Shown here: one piece after another, positions 33,388 to 42,441 of the stretch
Position numbering within the stretch: the first letter of the stretch is position 1
How the letters are laid out: every line of letters begins with the position of its first letter
Assembly (NCBI RefSeq): GCF_003248355.1
Contig: NZ_QKWY01000002.1
Location: 124,001-188,000, forward strand
Source of the DNA: Streptomyces sp. AC1-42W
Lineage (GTDB): Bacteria; Actinomycetota; Actinomycetes; Streptomycetales; Streptomycetaceae
Direction: 5' to 3'
DNA length: 64,000 nucleotides
The notes under the pieces: generated by a model
Told to the model about the DNA's origin: nothing
What the model saw: only the letters and a program-made list of their open reading frames with translations
Database searches by the model: none
Position numbers and translations under genes: made by a program

Positions 33388-33633
33388 CTACCAGCGGAAC
33401 GTACGCATCCGCATCGCCTGGCGCATTCGGGCGGCTTTGACCCGCCGGGGCTGCACCCGGTCGCGCAGTGCCTTGGCCTCGTGGAGCTCGCGGAGGAACT
33501 GGGCGCGCCGCCGCCGGCGCTGCGCGTCGGTCTCGGGGAGGTCGTCGCCGGGGGTGTCCGGCCCGTCGCCGGCGTCCGCGCGGCGGTTGGGCGTGCCGCC
33601 GCGGTTCTCGGCGCCCTGTGCCCCGTCGGTCAT
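33388..33633 (-). CDS. Small basic hypothetical protein
   Basis: An 81-residue protein from ATG 33633, after GGGGGTGACGAGCC. The N-terminal half is polar and acidic. The C-terminal half is Arg-rich and probably helical (RRRRRAQFLRELHEAKALRDRVQPRRVKAARMRQAMRMR), which suggests nucleic-acid or ribosome binding. It is divergent from upp with 118 bp between starts. Not recognised. Confidence 0.6.
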   Translation of the reverse strand: MTDGAQGAENRGGTPNRRADAGDGPDTPGDDLPETDAQRRRRRAQFLRELHEAKALRDRVQPRRVKAARMRQAMRMRTFRW

Positions 33634-33751
33634 CGGCTCGTCACCCCCAAGGGCCGGCTGCGTCGCCGGGTCCGTATGCCACCACCTTCCCCCCGAACCT
33701 GCGGATGATGCCAGCGCACGGGTGCGGAAGGAGCGGTTTACGCTGGCCGTC

Positions 33752-34387
33752 ATGCGGATTCATGTCGTCGACCACCCGCTGGTCGCGCACAAACTCACCA
33801 CCCTGCGCGACAAGCGCACCGACTCCCCGACCTTCCGGCGCCTCGCCGACGAGCTGGTGACCCTGCTCGCGTACGAGGCGACCCGCGATGTGCGCACCGA
33901 ACAGGTGGACATCGAGACTCCGGTGACACCCACCACCGGCGTGAAGCTGTCGTACCCCCGCCCGCTGGTCGTGCCGATCCTGCGGGCCGGTCTCGGCATG
34001 CTCGACGGCATGGTCCGGCTGCTGCCGACCGCCGAGGTGGGCTTCCTGGGCATGATCCGCGACGAGGAGACGCTCAAGGCGTCCACGTACGCGAGCCGGA
34101 TGCCCGACGACCTCTCCGGCCGCCAGGTCTACGTCCTGGACCCGATGCTGGCGACCGGCGGCACGCTCGTCGCGGCCATCCGGGAGCTGATCCGGCGCGG
34201 CGCGGACGATGTCACCGCCGTGGTGCTCCTGGCCGCCCCGGAGGGCGTCGAGGTGATGGAGCGCGAGCTGGCCGGGACGCCGGTGACGGTGGTCACCGCC
34301 TCGGTGGACGAGCGGCTCAACGAGAGCGGCTACATCGTGCCGGGCCTGGGCGACGCGGGCGACCGCATGTACGGCACCGTCGACTAG
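33752..34387 (+). CDS. upp: Uracil phosphoribosyltransferase
   Basis: A 211-residue protein from ATG 33752, typical UPRTase length. It begins MRIHVVDHPLVAHKLTTLRD and contains VPILRAGLGMLDGM, the PRPP-binding loop VYVLDPMLATGGTLVAAI and the C-terminal uracil-binding IVPGLGDAGDRMYGT. It makes UMP from uracil and PRPP in pyrimidine salvage. The ribosome-binding site lies in GGAAGGAGCGG somewhat upstream. Confidence 0.95.
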   Translation: MRIHVVDHPLVAHKLTTLRDKRTDSPTFRRLADELVTLLAYEATRDVRTEQVDIETPVTPTTGVKLSYPRPLVVPILRAGLGMLDGMVRLLPTAEVGFLGMIRDEETLKASTYASRMPDDLSGRQVYVLDPMLATGGTLVAAIRELIRRGADDVTAVVLLAAPEGVEVMERELAGTPVTVVTASVDERLNESGYIVPGLGDAGDRMYGTVD

Positions 34388-34451
34388 GCGCTGCCCGGCA
34401 CCGGCGCAGGGCGCCTGCCCGGCCCCGGCGCGCCCGCCGGGTGCCGTCCTC

Positions 34452-35072
34452 TCAGCAGGAGGACGGCGCCGGGGCGGGCCTGGTCAGCGCGGCCAGCGCG
34501 GAGGCGGCCGCCTGCGGCTTGCTGAGCGCGGTGAACTTCTTGCCGATGATCAGGTCGACCTCCGCGTTCTCGCGGGAGTCGGTCTTCGTCGTCGCTCCCG
34601 GCACCTGGGCGCCGAGCACGGGGAACGAGCCGTTGACGGCGGCCGGGGCGCCGAGCAGTACGCCCGTACCCGGGACCTTCTTGTCGTACGCGGCGGTGGC
34701 GTTCCCCACCTCGCCGATCTTGAAACCGCGCTTCTTCAGCTCGTCGGCGGCCGCCTTGGCGAGCCCGCTGCGCGTGGTCGCGTTGTAGACGTTGACCGTG
34801 ATCTTTCCGGGCTTCGGCAGCACCTTGGCGGGCGCGGAGGGCTTCGGCGACGGGCAGCGCTCGGTGCGGTCGGCGGCGCTGGCCGTCTTGTCGCCGCCGG
34901 TGAAGACATCGATGAGCTGCAGCGTGCCCCAGCCGGCCAGCCCGAGGGCGACCACGGAGGCGATGGCCGAGATGATCATTCTGCTGCGGCGGCGCGGGCT
35001 GCGCATCCGGGGGTACTTGTCACCCGTGATGCGGTACTTTCCGCCCATGCCGGGGGGAGTGAGCATGCTCAT
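34452..35072 (-). CDS. Membrane-anchored LytR C-terminal-domain protein
   Basis: A 206-residue protein from ATG 35072 (MSMLTPPGMGGKYRITG). A basic patch (RMRSPRRRSRM) precedes one membrane helix (IISAIASVVALGLAGWGTLQLI), then a Pro/Ser linker. The LytR_C domain follows (about 90-190: ITVNVYNATTRSGLAKAAADELKKRGFKIGEVGNA..., VDLIIGKKF). LytR_C proteins are cell-wall associated and sit outside the membrane. It is conserved beside upp in Streptomyces as I recall. It ends with an Ala-rich tail and a C-terminal Cys. Confidence 0.85.
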   Translation of the reverse strand: MSMLTPPGMGGKYRITGDKYPRMRSPRRRSRMIISAIASVVALGLAGWGTLQLIDVFTGGDKTASAADRTERCPSPKPSAPAKVLPKPGKITVNVYNATTRSGLAKAAADELKKRGFKIGEVGNATAAYDKKVPGTGVLLGAPAAVNGSFPVLGAQVPGATTKTDSRENAEVDLIIGKKFTALSKPQAAASALAALTRPAPAPSSC

Positions 35073-35177
35073 GGGCGCAGCGTAGTGCGACCCGGTGATG
35101 ATGCCTACTAAATGATCAATGGATCGCACCCGTCCGGGTGGGAAAACACCCGAACGAACCCCGCGACGATCCTTCCC

Positions 35178-35474
35178 TCAGCCCAGTTCGAGCACGCGGG
35201 CGTGGAGCACCTGGCGCTGCTGGAGGGCGGCCCGGACCGCGCGGTGCAGTCCGTCCTCCAGATACAGGTCGCCCTGCCACTTCACGACGTGCGCGAACAG
35301 GTCGCCGTAGAACGTCGAGTCCTCGGCGAGGAGGGTTTCGAGGTCCAGTTGGCCCTTGGTGGTCACGAGCTGGTCGAGGCGGACCGGGCGCGGCGCGACG
35401 TCCGCCCACTGCCGGGTGCTTTCCCGGCCGTGGTCGGGATAAGGCCGCCCATTTCCGATGCGCTTGAAGATCAC
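35178..35474 (-). CDS. Conserved 98-residue actinobacterial protein
   Basis: From GTG 35474 the product reads IFKRIGNGRPYPDHGRESTRQWADVAPRPVRLDQL and ends HARVLELG; it is strongly conserved in Streptomyces as I recall. Database entries often label such proteins VapB-like antitoxins, but no toxin gene is adjacent and I do not see an antitoxin DNA-binding motif. Function unknown. Confidence 0.7.
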   Translation of the reverse strand: MIFKRIGNGRPYPDHGRESTRQWADVAPRPVRLDQLVTTKGQLDLETLLAEDSTFYGDLFAHVVKWQGDLYLEDGLHRAVRAALQQRQVLHARVLELG

Positions 35475-35602
35475 ACGGAAAGCCTACCGGGCAAGACCCA
35501 CCCGGCGCAGCCATGAGGGCCCCGTGCCGTGACCGGAACGGCACTGCGAGAACCAGATATAGGCCCGAATTCCGGACATGATCCTCTGAAAACCGGACAC
35601 GC

Positions 35603-36223
35603 TCACCGCCCTTTCGCGGCTGCCTTCGCCTCCTTCGCCGCCCGTTTGGCCTCCTGCTTGTGGGCGCGCACCTCGGCGAGGGACTCGGGCCCTGTGATGT
35701 CCGCGACGGACCGGTGCGAACCGGCCTCCCCGTACGGCCCCGCCGCCTCCCGCCAGCCCGGCGGCCGGACGCCGAACTGCTTGCCGAGGAGCGCCAGGAA
35801 GATCTGCGCCTTCTGCGTACCGAACCCGGGCAGGGCGTTGAGCCGGCGCCGCAGCTCCGCCCCGGTGGCGGCGCCGCGCCACACCGCGGCCGCGTCACCG
35901 TCGTACTGCGCGACCAGGAACTGGCACAGCTGCTGCACCCGCTTGGCCATCGACCCCGGATACCGGTGCAGCGCGGGTTTGGCGGTGAACAGTTCGGTGA
36001 AGCCCTCCGGGTCGTACGCGGCGATCTCGTGGGCGTCCAGATCGTCCCCGCCCATGCGCTGCGCGAGGGCGTACGGGCCGGCGAAGGCCCACTCCATGGG
36101 CACCTGCTGGTCCAGCAGCATGCCCACCAGGGCGGCGAGCGGACTGCGCGCGAGAAGCTCGTCCGCCGCCGGCTCCTGGGCGATCCGGAGGGTGATGTCC
36201 CGGTCTGCGTCGCTCTTGGTCAT
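35603..36223 (-). CDS. HhH-GPD-type base-excision repair protein
   Basis: A 206-residue protein from ATG 36223. It contains LVGMLLDQQVPMEWAFAGPYAL near the start and the helix-hairpin-helix LNALPGFGTQKAQIFLALLGKQFGV, as in Endo III/AlkA-fold glycosylases. No iron-sulphur cysteine set is present. The C-terminal tail is Lys/Ala-rich. It probably removes damaged bases or is a degenerate relative. It marks the last conserved-core gene before the biosynthetic cluster. Confidence 0.82.
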   Translation of the reverse strand: MTKSDADRDITLRIAQEPAADELLARSPLAALVGMLLDQQVPMEWAFAGPYALAQRMGGDDLDAHEIAAYDPEGFTELFTAKPALHRYPGSMAKRVQQLCQFLVAQYDGDAAAVWRGAATGAELRRRLNALPGFGTQKAQIFLALLGKQFGVRPPGWREAAGPYGEAGSHRSVADITGPESLAEVRAHKQEAKRAAKEAKAAAKGR

Positions 36224-36405
36224 GGCCCGCATCATGGCGAGCCCCGGCGACGACGGCCAGCACAACCGCCCCCGTCCCCCCGCATTGCAGCCGTTTGCCT
36301 CACACCCCTGTCGCTGCCGGTATTCCGGATCGCGCCCCGTCCACCGGTTGCTACCGTCGGTGGCGCGACTCACCGTTCCACTCGCCGGATCAGAAGGATC
36401 TCCTC

Positions 36406-37698
36406 ATGCATGATGCCCGCGCCCTGATCGACATGGGTGCCGAAGCGGTACGCCGGCTCGCTCGTCGTGGTTACGCGCTGGACCTGGCCGCGCTGGAGGA
36501 TCTCCAGTCCCGGCGGAACCGGAGCATCCAGTCGGCCGACGAGCTGCGGGTGGAGTCCAAGCGGGTGGCGGGCGAGGTCCAGCGGACGGCGAAGCAGGGC
36601 GGTGACATCACCGGGCTGAAGGAGCGGGCGCGGGAGCTGAAGGAGGAGATCCGGGAGATCGAGGCGGGGCAGGAGGAGATCCAGGAGCAGCTGCGCGATC
36701 TGCTGCTCAGCATTCCGAACCTGCCGGCCGACGAGGCGCCCGACGGCGACAGTGACGCGGACGCGGTCGAGGTCAGGAGGGTCGGCGAGCCGCCCGTGTT
36801 CGCCTTCGAGCCGAAGGACCACGTCGACCTCGGCGAGGCGACCGGCATCCTCGACTTCGCGCGGGCGACCAAGCTCTCCGGCCCCCGCTTCGCCGTGGCG
36901 CGCGGCGCGGGCGCGGCCCTGGAGCGCGCGCTGGCGGCCCTCTTCCTCGACCTGCACACCCGCCGGCACGGCTACGTCGAGCACGCCGTCCCGTACCTGG
37001 TCACGCGCAGGACGATGACCGGCACCGGGCAGCTCCCGAAGTTCGAGGAGGACCTGTTCCGGACGGGGGTGGCCGACCGTGAGCTCTTCCTCATCCCCAC
37101 GGCCGAGGTCCCGCTGACCAATCTGTACGCGGACGAGATCATCCCGCCCGCCGAACTGCCGCTCGCGCTGACCGCGCACACGCCGTGCTTCCGGTCCGAG
37201 GCCGGTTCGTACGGGCGGGACACCCGCGGTCTGATCCGCCAGCACCAGTTCTCCAAGGTGGAGATGGTCCGCATCGTCGACCCGGCCGAGGCGGACGCGG
37301 AGCTGGAGCGGATGGTCGGCCACGCCGAGGCGTGCCTGAAGGAGCTGGGCCTCCCGTACCGCGTCGTCACCCTCGCGGCCGGCGACACGGGCTTCTCCGC
37401 GCAGCTCACGTACGACATCGAGGTCTGGCTGCCGAGCCAGGACACGTACCGCGAGATCTCCTCCGTCTCGCACTTCGGTACGTTCCAGGCGCGCCGCGCG
37501 AACATCCGCACCCGCGACGAGAACGGCAAGCCCAAGCCGGTCGCCACGCTGAACGGCTCCGGCCTGCCGATCGGCCGCACCCTGGCCGCCCTCCTCGAAC
37601 ACTGCCAGCAGGAGGACGGCTCGCTGGTCCTGCCGGAGGCCCTGGCCCCGTACGCGGGCTTCCGCCGGATCGCGGCGGACGGCACCCCGGAGGCGTAG
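36406..37698 (+). CDS. Seryl-tRNA synthetase (probable cluster-linked paralogue)
   Basis: A 430-residue class II synthetase from ATG 36406. Residues about 30-110 form the antiparallel coiled-coil arm that reads tRNA-Ser (SRRNRSIQSADELRVESKRVAGE...ELKEEIREIEAGQEEIQEQL). Motif 2 is TPCFRSEAGSYGRDTRGLIRQHQFSKVEMV, followed by SSVSHFGTFQARR and motif 3 ATLNGSGLPIGRTLAALLE. It attaches serine to tRNA-Ser. The sequence differs clearly from the usual Streptomyces housekeeping SerRS as I remember it (start MIDLRLLREDPDRV), so this is likely a second copy. VlmL of valanimycin biosynthesis is a precedent for a cluster SerRS feeding Ser-tRNA to a product-forming enzyme. Confidence 0.9.
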   Translation: MHDARALIDMGAEAVRRLARRGYALDLAALEDLQSRRNRSIQSADELRVESKRVAGEVQRTAKQGGDITGLKERARELKEEIREIEAGQEEIQEQLRDLLLSIPNLPADEAPDGDSDADAVEVRRVGEPPVFAFEPKDHVDLGEATGILDFARATKLSGPRFAVARGAGAALERALAALFLDLHTRRHGYVEHAVPYLVTRRTMTGTGQLPKFEEDLFRTGVADRELFLIPTAEVPLTNLYADEIIPPAELPLALTAHTPCFRSEAGSYGRDTRGLIRQHQFSKVEMVRIVDPAEADAELERMVGHAEACLKELGLPYRVVTLAAGDTGFSAQLTYDIEVWLPSQDTYREISSVSHFGTFQARRANIRTRDENGKPKPVATLNGSGLPIGRTLAALLEHCQQEDGSLVLPEALAPYAGFRRIAADGTPEA

Positions 37699-37742
37699 GA
37701 ACCCAGCGGTCCGCACGGTCCTCGACGCGCTCCCGACCCCGG

Positions 37743-37780
37743 CTATCCGGCCGCTCCGCAACCCGATAGCGGCCGGATAG
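37743..37780. terminator. Perfect 13-bp inverted repeat between serS-like and ABC genes
   Basis: CTATCCGGCCGCT at 37743-37755 and AGCGGCCGGATAG at 37768-37780 are exact complements with a 12-base spacer. It lies 45 bp after the synthetase stop and 83 bp before the ABC ATPase start. It may be a terminator or an operator for the transporter; no T run follows. Confidence 0.6.
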
Positions 37781-37862
37781 ATCGCCGGGCAGGCGCGGAT
37801 AGGCGGTTCGGGAAGAGTGGCTCCCGCCAGGCCACCCCCGCCCAGATCGTGAGGACTCGAAG

Positions 37863-38819
37863 ATGATCCAGACCCGACCGTCCCCGGTGCCCGAGGAGGT
37901 GACGTCGCCGGATGCCGTGAGGCTCAGCTCTGTCGTGAAGCGGTTCACCGACTCCAAGGGGGAGCGGTTCACCGCCGTCGACGGCATCGACTTGCGCATC
38001 CGGCGCGGTGAGATCGTGGCCTTCCTCGGACCGAACGGCGCCGGTAAGACGACCACCATCGACATGCTGCTCGGGCTGACCCGGCCCGACGAGGGCTCGG
38101 TGCGGCTGTTCGGACGCGAGCCCCGGCAGGCGGTGCGCTCCGGCCAGGTCGCCGCGGTGCTCCAGACCGGCGGGCTGCTGCCCGACCTGAGCGTCGAGGC
38201 CACCGTACGGATGCTGGGCTCGCTGCACCCGGGCACCGACGTCGACGCGGTGCTCTCGCGCGCCGGGCTCGACCGGCTGCGCCGCCGCCGCGTCGCGGAG
38301 TGCTCCGGCGGCGAGCAGCAGCGGCTGCGGTTCGCCCTCGCCCTGCTCTCCGGGCCCGAACTGCTGGTGCTCGACGAGCCGACGGCCGGCATGGACGTCG
38401 TCGCCCGCCGGGACTTCTGGGCCACGGTCCGCGAGGACACCGAGCGCGGTATGACGGTCATGTTCGCCACCCACTACATGGAGGAGGCCGACCGGTTCGC
38501 CGACCGCGTGGTCATGATCGACAGCGGCCGGGTCGTCGTGGACGGTCAGGTGTCCGACGTGCGCTCCGCCCTCAGCGGGCGCACCGTCTCGGCGCGGCTC
38601 GGTGAGCAGAGCGCCGCCGCCCTCGCCCGGTCCCCGCTGGTCCGCTCGTGCGAACCGCGCGGCGGGCGCTACCACTTCGACACCACCGACTCCGACGCGC
38701 TGCTGCGCCTGCTGATCGAGCAGACGTCCGCCACCGACATCGAGGTGACGCCGCGCAGCCTCGAAGAGGCCTTCATGACCCTCACCCACGACAGCCGCAG
38801 CGAAGGGAGCACCCGATGA
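37863..38819 (+). CDS. DrrA-type ABC transporter ATP-binding protein
   Basis: A 318-residue ATPase from ATG 37863. Walker A is GPNGAGKTT, Q-loop VLQTGGLLPDLSVEATV, signature CSGGEQQRLRFALALLS, Walker B LLVLDEPTAGMD, and the H-loop FATHYM. A C-terminal extension of about 90 residues is typical of DrrA-like antibiotic exporters. It overlaps the permease start (ATGA). It begins the long run of cluster genes and probably exports the product. Confidence 0.92.
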   Translation: MIQTRPSPVPEEVTSPDAVRLSSVVKRFTDSKGERFTAVDGIDLRIRRGEIVAFLGPNGAGKTTTIDMLLGLTRPDEGSVRLFGREPRQAVRSGQVAAVLQTGGLLPDLSVEATVRMLGSLHPGTDVDAVLSRAGLDRLRRRRVAECSGGEQQRLRFALALLSGPELLVLDEPTAGMDVVARRDFWATVREDTERGMTVMFATHYMEEADRFADRVVMIDSGRVVVDGQVSDVRSALSGRTVSARLGEQSAAALARSPLVRSCEPRGGRYHFDTTDSDALLRLLIEQTSATDIEVTPRSLEEAFMTLTHDSRSEGSTR

Positions 38820-39607
38820 GCTCCGCCCCGGCCGCCCGCGAGATGCGGACCTCGCCGTTCAGCGGCGTCAACCCCGTCTTCATCGGCTACGAGCTGCGCC
38901 GCCGCTTCAACCGGCAGACCACGATCTTCACTCTGCTGCTGCCGGCCGTCCTCTACCTGGCGCTTTTCCGTACCGAGCCGGACGGCGCCACCCTGCCGCA
39001 CGGCAACTTCGCGGCCTGGATGATGACCGGCATCGCGGTGTACGGCGCGGCGACCGCCGCGGTCAGTTCGGCGGCCACCATCTCGGTCGAGAAGGCGTCC
39101 GGCTGGATGCGCACCGTGGCACTCAGCCCGCTCGCGCCGCCCGGCTACCTTTTCGTCAAGGTGCTGTCCTCCGTGCTCATGGCGGCGGTGCCGGTGGCCG
39201 TGGTGGGGGTCCTGGGTGTGTTCACCGGGGTGGAGGCCACCACCCAGGTGTGGGTGACGTCCTTGCTGGTGGCCTGGCTCGGCGCGGCCGTCTTCGCCGC
39301 CCTCGGCATCACGCTGGGGCTGGCCCTCAAGCCCGAGACCGTGATGCACATGCCGGGTCTGACGATGACGGCGCTCGCCTTCCTCGGCAACCTCTTCATC
39401 CCGCTGTCCGGCACCATGCTGGACATCTCCCGCTACTCGCCGATGTTCGGCGTGGCCACGCTCGCCCGCTACAGCCTGACCGAGGGCTACTCGTTCAGCG
39501 GTGAGCACTCCAGCCTCGCGATGGCGGTGGCCAACACCGTCGCCTGGTTCGCGGCCTTCTCCTTCATGGCCGTACGCCGGTTCCGCAAGAGCACCGGCCG
39601 CAACTGA
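38816..39607 (+). CDS. ABC-2 type permease (DrrB-like)
   Basis: A 263-residue membrane protein from ATG 38816 with six predicted helices (TIFTLLLPAVLYLALF, GNFAAWMMTGIAVYGAATAAV, VLMAAVPVAVVGVLGVF, TSLLVAWLGAAVFAALGITLGL, MTALAFLGNLFIPLSG, VANTVAWFAAFSFMAV). This is the ABC-2 layout of drug-resistance permeases. It is translationally coupled to the ATPase. Confidence 0.88.
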   Translation: MSSAPAAREMRTSPFSGVNPVFIGYELRRRFNRQTTIFTLLLPAVLYLALFRTEPDGATLPHGNFAAWMMTGIAVYGAATAAVSSAATISVEKASGWMRTVALSPLAPPGYLFVKVLSSVLMAAVPVAVVGVLGVFTGVEATTQVWVTSLLVAWLGAAVFAALGITLGLALKPETVMHMPGLTMTALAFLGNLFIPLSGTMLDISRYSPMFGVATLARYSLTEGYSFSGEHSSLAMAVANTVAWFAAFSFMAVRRFRKSTGRN

Positions 39608-39725
39608 GGCCCGCGCCCCACGGCCGCCTCTGCGCCCCCCCACCCCCTCCTCGCACCACCCAGCTCAGCTCGGCACCGGGCCCCGCACCGGTCCTCGGCA
39701 GATCCACGAAAGGAGATTCGAACTC

Positions 39726-40676
39726 ATGTACGCATTCGTTGCACCGGGGCAGGGCTCCCAGACCCCCGGCATGCTGGCCGGCTGGCTGCGCGACCCGGTT
39801 CACGCAGAACGGCTGCGAGCCTGGTCGGAGGCGGCCGATGTGGACCTCGTGCACCTCGGAGGCAAGGCACCGGCCGCGGAGATCGCCCGTACCGAGAACA
39901 CCCAGCCGCTGCTGGTCGCCGCCGGGCTCCTCGCCCACGAGGCGCTCGCCGCCGCCGAACCGGACGGCCCGCTGGTGGCCGCCGGGCACTCGGTCGGCGA
40001 GCTGACCGCCGCCGTGTACGCCGGAGCGCTCGCCCCCGCCGACGCGGTGCGGCTGGCCGCGGTCCGGGGCCGGGCGATGGCCGCCGCCTGTGCCGAGGCG
40101 CCCACCTCGATGTCCGCCGTGGTCGGCGGCGAAGAGGCCGACGTGCTGGAACGCATCCGCGAACTGGGCCTCTACGCCGCCACGTTCAACGGGCCGGGGC
40201 AGATCGTCGCGGCCGGCGCCGCCGAGGACCTGGAACGGCTTGCCGCCGCCCCGCCGCGCTCCGCCACGGTCAAGCCGCTCCAGGTCGCCGGCGCCTTCCA
40301 CACCCCGTACATGGAGTCCGCGCGCCGGACCGTCGCCGCCGCGGCCGAACGGACCCCGTTCCGGCAGCCGACCGGCACCCTCCTGTCGAACGCCGACGGT
40401 GCCGTCGTCCGCGAGCCGGACGACATCCGCCGCCGGCTGGTCGACCAGGTGGTCAGGCCGGTGCGCTGGGACCTGTGCATGGAGTCGATGGGCCGGATCG
40501 CGCCCGAGGTGACCGTCTGCCTGCCGCCCGCCCGCACCCTCGCGGGCATCTTCAAGCGCCGGCTCCCCGAGCTGGCCGTCGTCTGCGTCACCGCGCCCCG
40601 CGACCTCGACAAGGCGCGCGTCCGGATCGGTGCCGCCGTCGCCTGGAAGGAGGACCTCGTCCATGCCGGTGTCTGA
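39726..40676 (+). CDS. Malonyl-CoA:ACP transacylase (FabD/MAT-like)
   Basis: A 316-residue acyltransferase from ATG 39726, after GAAAGGAGATTCGA. It starts YAFVAPGQGSQTPGM and has the nucleophile elbow AAGHSVGEL (S89) plus a later catalytic His in GAFHTPYME. It loads malonyl (or another extender) units on the cluster ACPs. FabD members usually have an extender-binding Arg near the position of ...VRGRAMAAA, which is present. It overlaps the acyl-ligase start by 14 bases. Confidence 0.88.
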   Translation: MYAFVAPGQGSQTPGMLAGWLRDPVHAERLRAWSEAADVDLVHLGGKAPAAEIARTENTQPLLVAAGLLAHEALAAAEPDGPLVAAGHSVGELTAAVYAGALAPADAVRLAAVRGRAMAAACAEAPTSMSAVVGGEEADVLERIRELGLYAATFNGPGQIVAAGAAEDLERLAAAPPRSATVKPLQVAGAFHTPYMESARRTVAAAAERTPFRQPTGTLLSNADGAVVREPDDIRRRLVDQVVRPVRWDLCMESMGRIAPEVTVCLPPARTLAGIFKRRLPELAVVCVTAPRDLDKARVRIGAAVAWKEDLVHAGV

Positions 40677-42201
40677 GCTGTTCACCCGCGCCCTCGCCGA
40701 GCGCCCCGGCCACCTCGCCCTGGTCGACGCCACGGGCCCGCTGACCTACGCCGAACTGGGCGCCGAGACCGACCGGGCCGTCGGCTGGCTGCGCGGCCGG
40801 GGAGTGGGCGCCGGCGAGCGCGTCGTCTACGCCGGCGGCGGCGACCGCACCTTCCTCGCCCTGCTGTGGGCCACCCTGCGCGTCGGGGCGGTGTTCGTCC
40901 CGGTCCACCCCGAACTCACCGACCACCAGATCGACCACATCGTCCGGGACTGCGCGGCCGCCCTCGCCGTCTGCCCGCCCGCCGCCGGCGCCGCCGCCCG
41001 CGGGACCGTCGAGGTCGGGCGGGCCGCACGGGAGATCGAGGAGACGCCCGGCGACCGCACCACCGCCGAGGTCGCCGACGACGCGGTCGCCCTGCTGATC
41101 TACACCTCCGGCACCACCGGCCGCCCCAAGGGCGTCGTCTGCCCGCACCGGCAGATCCTCGCCGCCGTCCGCGCCATCAACGCGGGGCTCGGCTACCGCG
41201 CCGACGACGTGGTGCTGTGCCGGCTGCCGCTCTCCTTCGACTACGGCCTCTACCAGGCCCTGTTGTGCACGCTGGCCGGCGCGGCCCTGGTGGTCACCGA
41301 CCGGGGCGGCGACGTCGGACTGGTCCGGGTCATCGAACGCCACGGCGTCACCGTCGTCCCGCTGGTCCCCTCGCTCGCCCAGATCCTCGTCCTGCTCCAG
41401 CGCAAGCTGCGGCAGACCACCCGGGTGCGGCTGTTCACCAACACCGGCGCCCGGCCCAGCCCGGCCGTGATGCGCGGACTGCTCGAAGCCTTTCCCGGCT
41501 CCGCCTTCGCCTCGATGTACGGCATGACCGAGTGCAAGCGCATCTCGGTCCTGGACCCGGCCCTGTACGAACGGCACCCCGAATCGGTGGGCCGCCCCAT
41601 CCCCGGCCTGGAGGTACGGATCACCGGCCCGGACGGGCGGGCCCTGCCACCGGGCGAGGTCGGCGAGATCGTCGTCCGCGGCGACACCGTGATGGCCGGC
41701 TACTGGGGCGTCCCGCTGGAGCGGCAGAGCCGTTACGTGCCCCTCGCCGACGGCTCCCTGGAGCTGCGCACCGGCGACCAGGGCCGGCTCGACGCCGACG
41801 GGCTGCTGTACTTCGTCGGCCGCGACGACGACGTGGTCAAACGGCGCGGTGTGCGGCTGGCCCTGTCCGAGATCGAACTCGCCGCCGAGCGCGTACCCGG
41901 GGTGTACGCCGCCGTGGCCCCGCGCCCCGCGAGCGAGGACGCCCCGCTGCTGCTCGCCGTGCAGACGGACCTCGCCCCGCACGAGGTCCGGGCGGCCCTC
42001 ACCGGCCTGCTGGACCCGGCCCGCCGCCCGGACGGGATCGTCCCGCTCACCTCGATGCCGCTGACCGCCAACGGCAAGCCCGACCGCGCCGCCGTCGCCC
42101 GGCGGCTCCAGGCCGGGGCCGGCACCGCACCCGGTGCGGCCACCCGCACGACCGCCCTCACCGCACTCACAGGGAGCTCCCATGGACCAGTCGCAGTTTG
42201 A
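40663..42201 (+). CDS. AMP-dependent acyl-CoA/acyl-ACP ligase
   Basis: A 512-residue ANL-superfamily enzyme from ATG 40663, after AAGGAGG. Motifs: LIYTSGTTGRPKGVV (P-loop), SMYGMTECKR, RTGDQGRLDADGLLYFVGRDDDVVKRRGVRL (hinge Asp region) and the catalytic lysine in LTANGKPDRAAVA. It activates a carboxylic acid as adenylate and transfers it to a thiol, probably that of the ACP encoded next. Likely role is loading a starter acid or activating a fatty/aryl acid. Its stop overlaps the ACP start by 20 bases. Confidence 0.88.
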   Translation: MPVSELFTRALAERPGHLALVDATGPLTYAELGAETDRAVGWLRGRGVGAGERVVYAGGGDRTFLALLWATLRVGAVFVPVHPELTDHQIDHIVRDCAAALAVCPPAAGAAARGTVEVGRAAREIEETPGDRTTAEVADDAVALLIYTSGTTGRPKGVVCPHRQILAAVRAINAGLGYRADDVVLCRLPLSFDYGLYQALLCTLAGAALVVTDRGGDVGLVRVIERHGVTVVPLVPSLAQILVLLQRKLRQTTRVRLFTNTGARPSPAVMRGLLEAFPGSAFASMYGMTECKRISVLDPALYERHPESVGRPIPGLEVRITGPDGRALPPGEVGEIVVRGDTVMAGYWGVPLERQSRYVPLADGSLELRTGDQGRLDADGLLYFVGRDDDVVKRRGVRLALSEIELAAERVPGVYAAVAPRPASEDAPLLLAVQTDLAPHEVRAALTGLLDPARRPDGIVPLTSMPLTANGKPDRAAVARRLQAGAGTAPGAATRTTALTALTGSSHGPVAV

Positions 42202-42436
42202 CCAGCTCGTCGAAGAGATATGCGCCGTGCAGGTCACCAGCTCCGAGACGCCGCTCGTGGACCTCGGCGTGGACTCGCTCCACACCGTCGCCCTGATGAT
42301 GGCCGTCGAGGACCGGTTCGGCATCGAGCTGGACCCCGACGCGCTCGCCGACTTCTCGCTCACCTCGTCGGCCGGCCTCCTCGGACTCGTGCACGAGCAG
42401 CTGGGCAGCGGCGCGAACGCGTTGTCGGGGAGCTGA
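42182..42436 (+). CDS. Acyl carrier protein 1
   Basis: An 84-residue ACP from ATG 42182. The phosphopantetheine site is LGVDSLHTV with S32. The rest (MAVEDRFGIELDPDALADFSLTSSAGLLGLV) has the acidic helix II/III pattern. It sits directly after the acyl ligase, so it is the probable acceptor of the activated starter. Confidence 0.9.
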   Translation: MDQSQFDQLVEEICAVQVTSSETPLVDLGVDSLHTVALMMAVEDRFGIELDPDALADFSLTSSAGLLGLVHEQLGSGANALSGS

Positions 42437-42441
42437 CGGCC

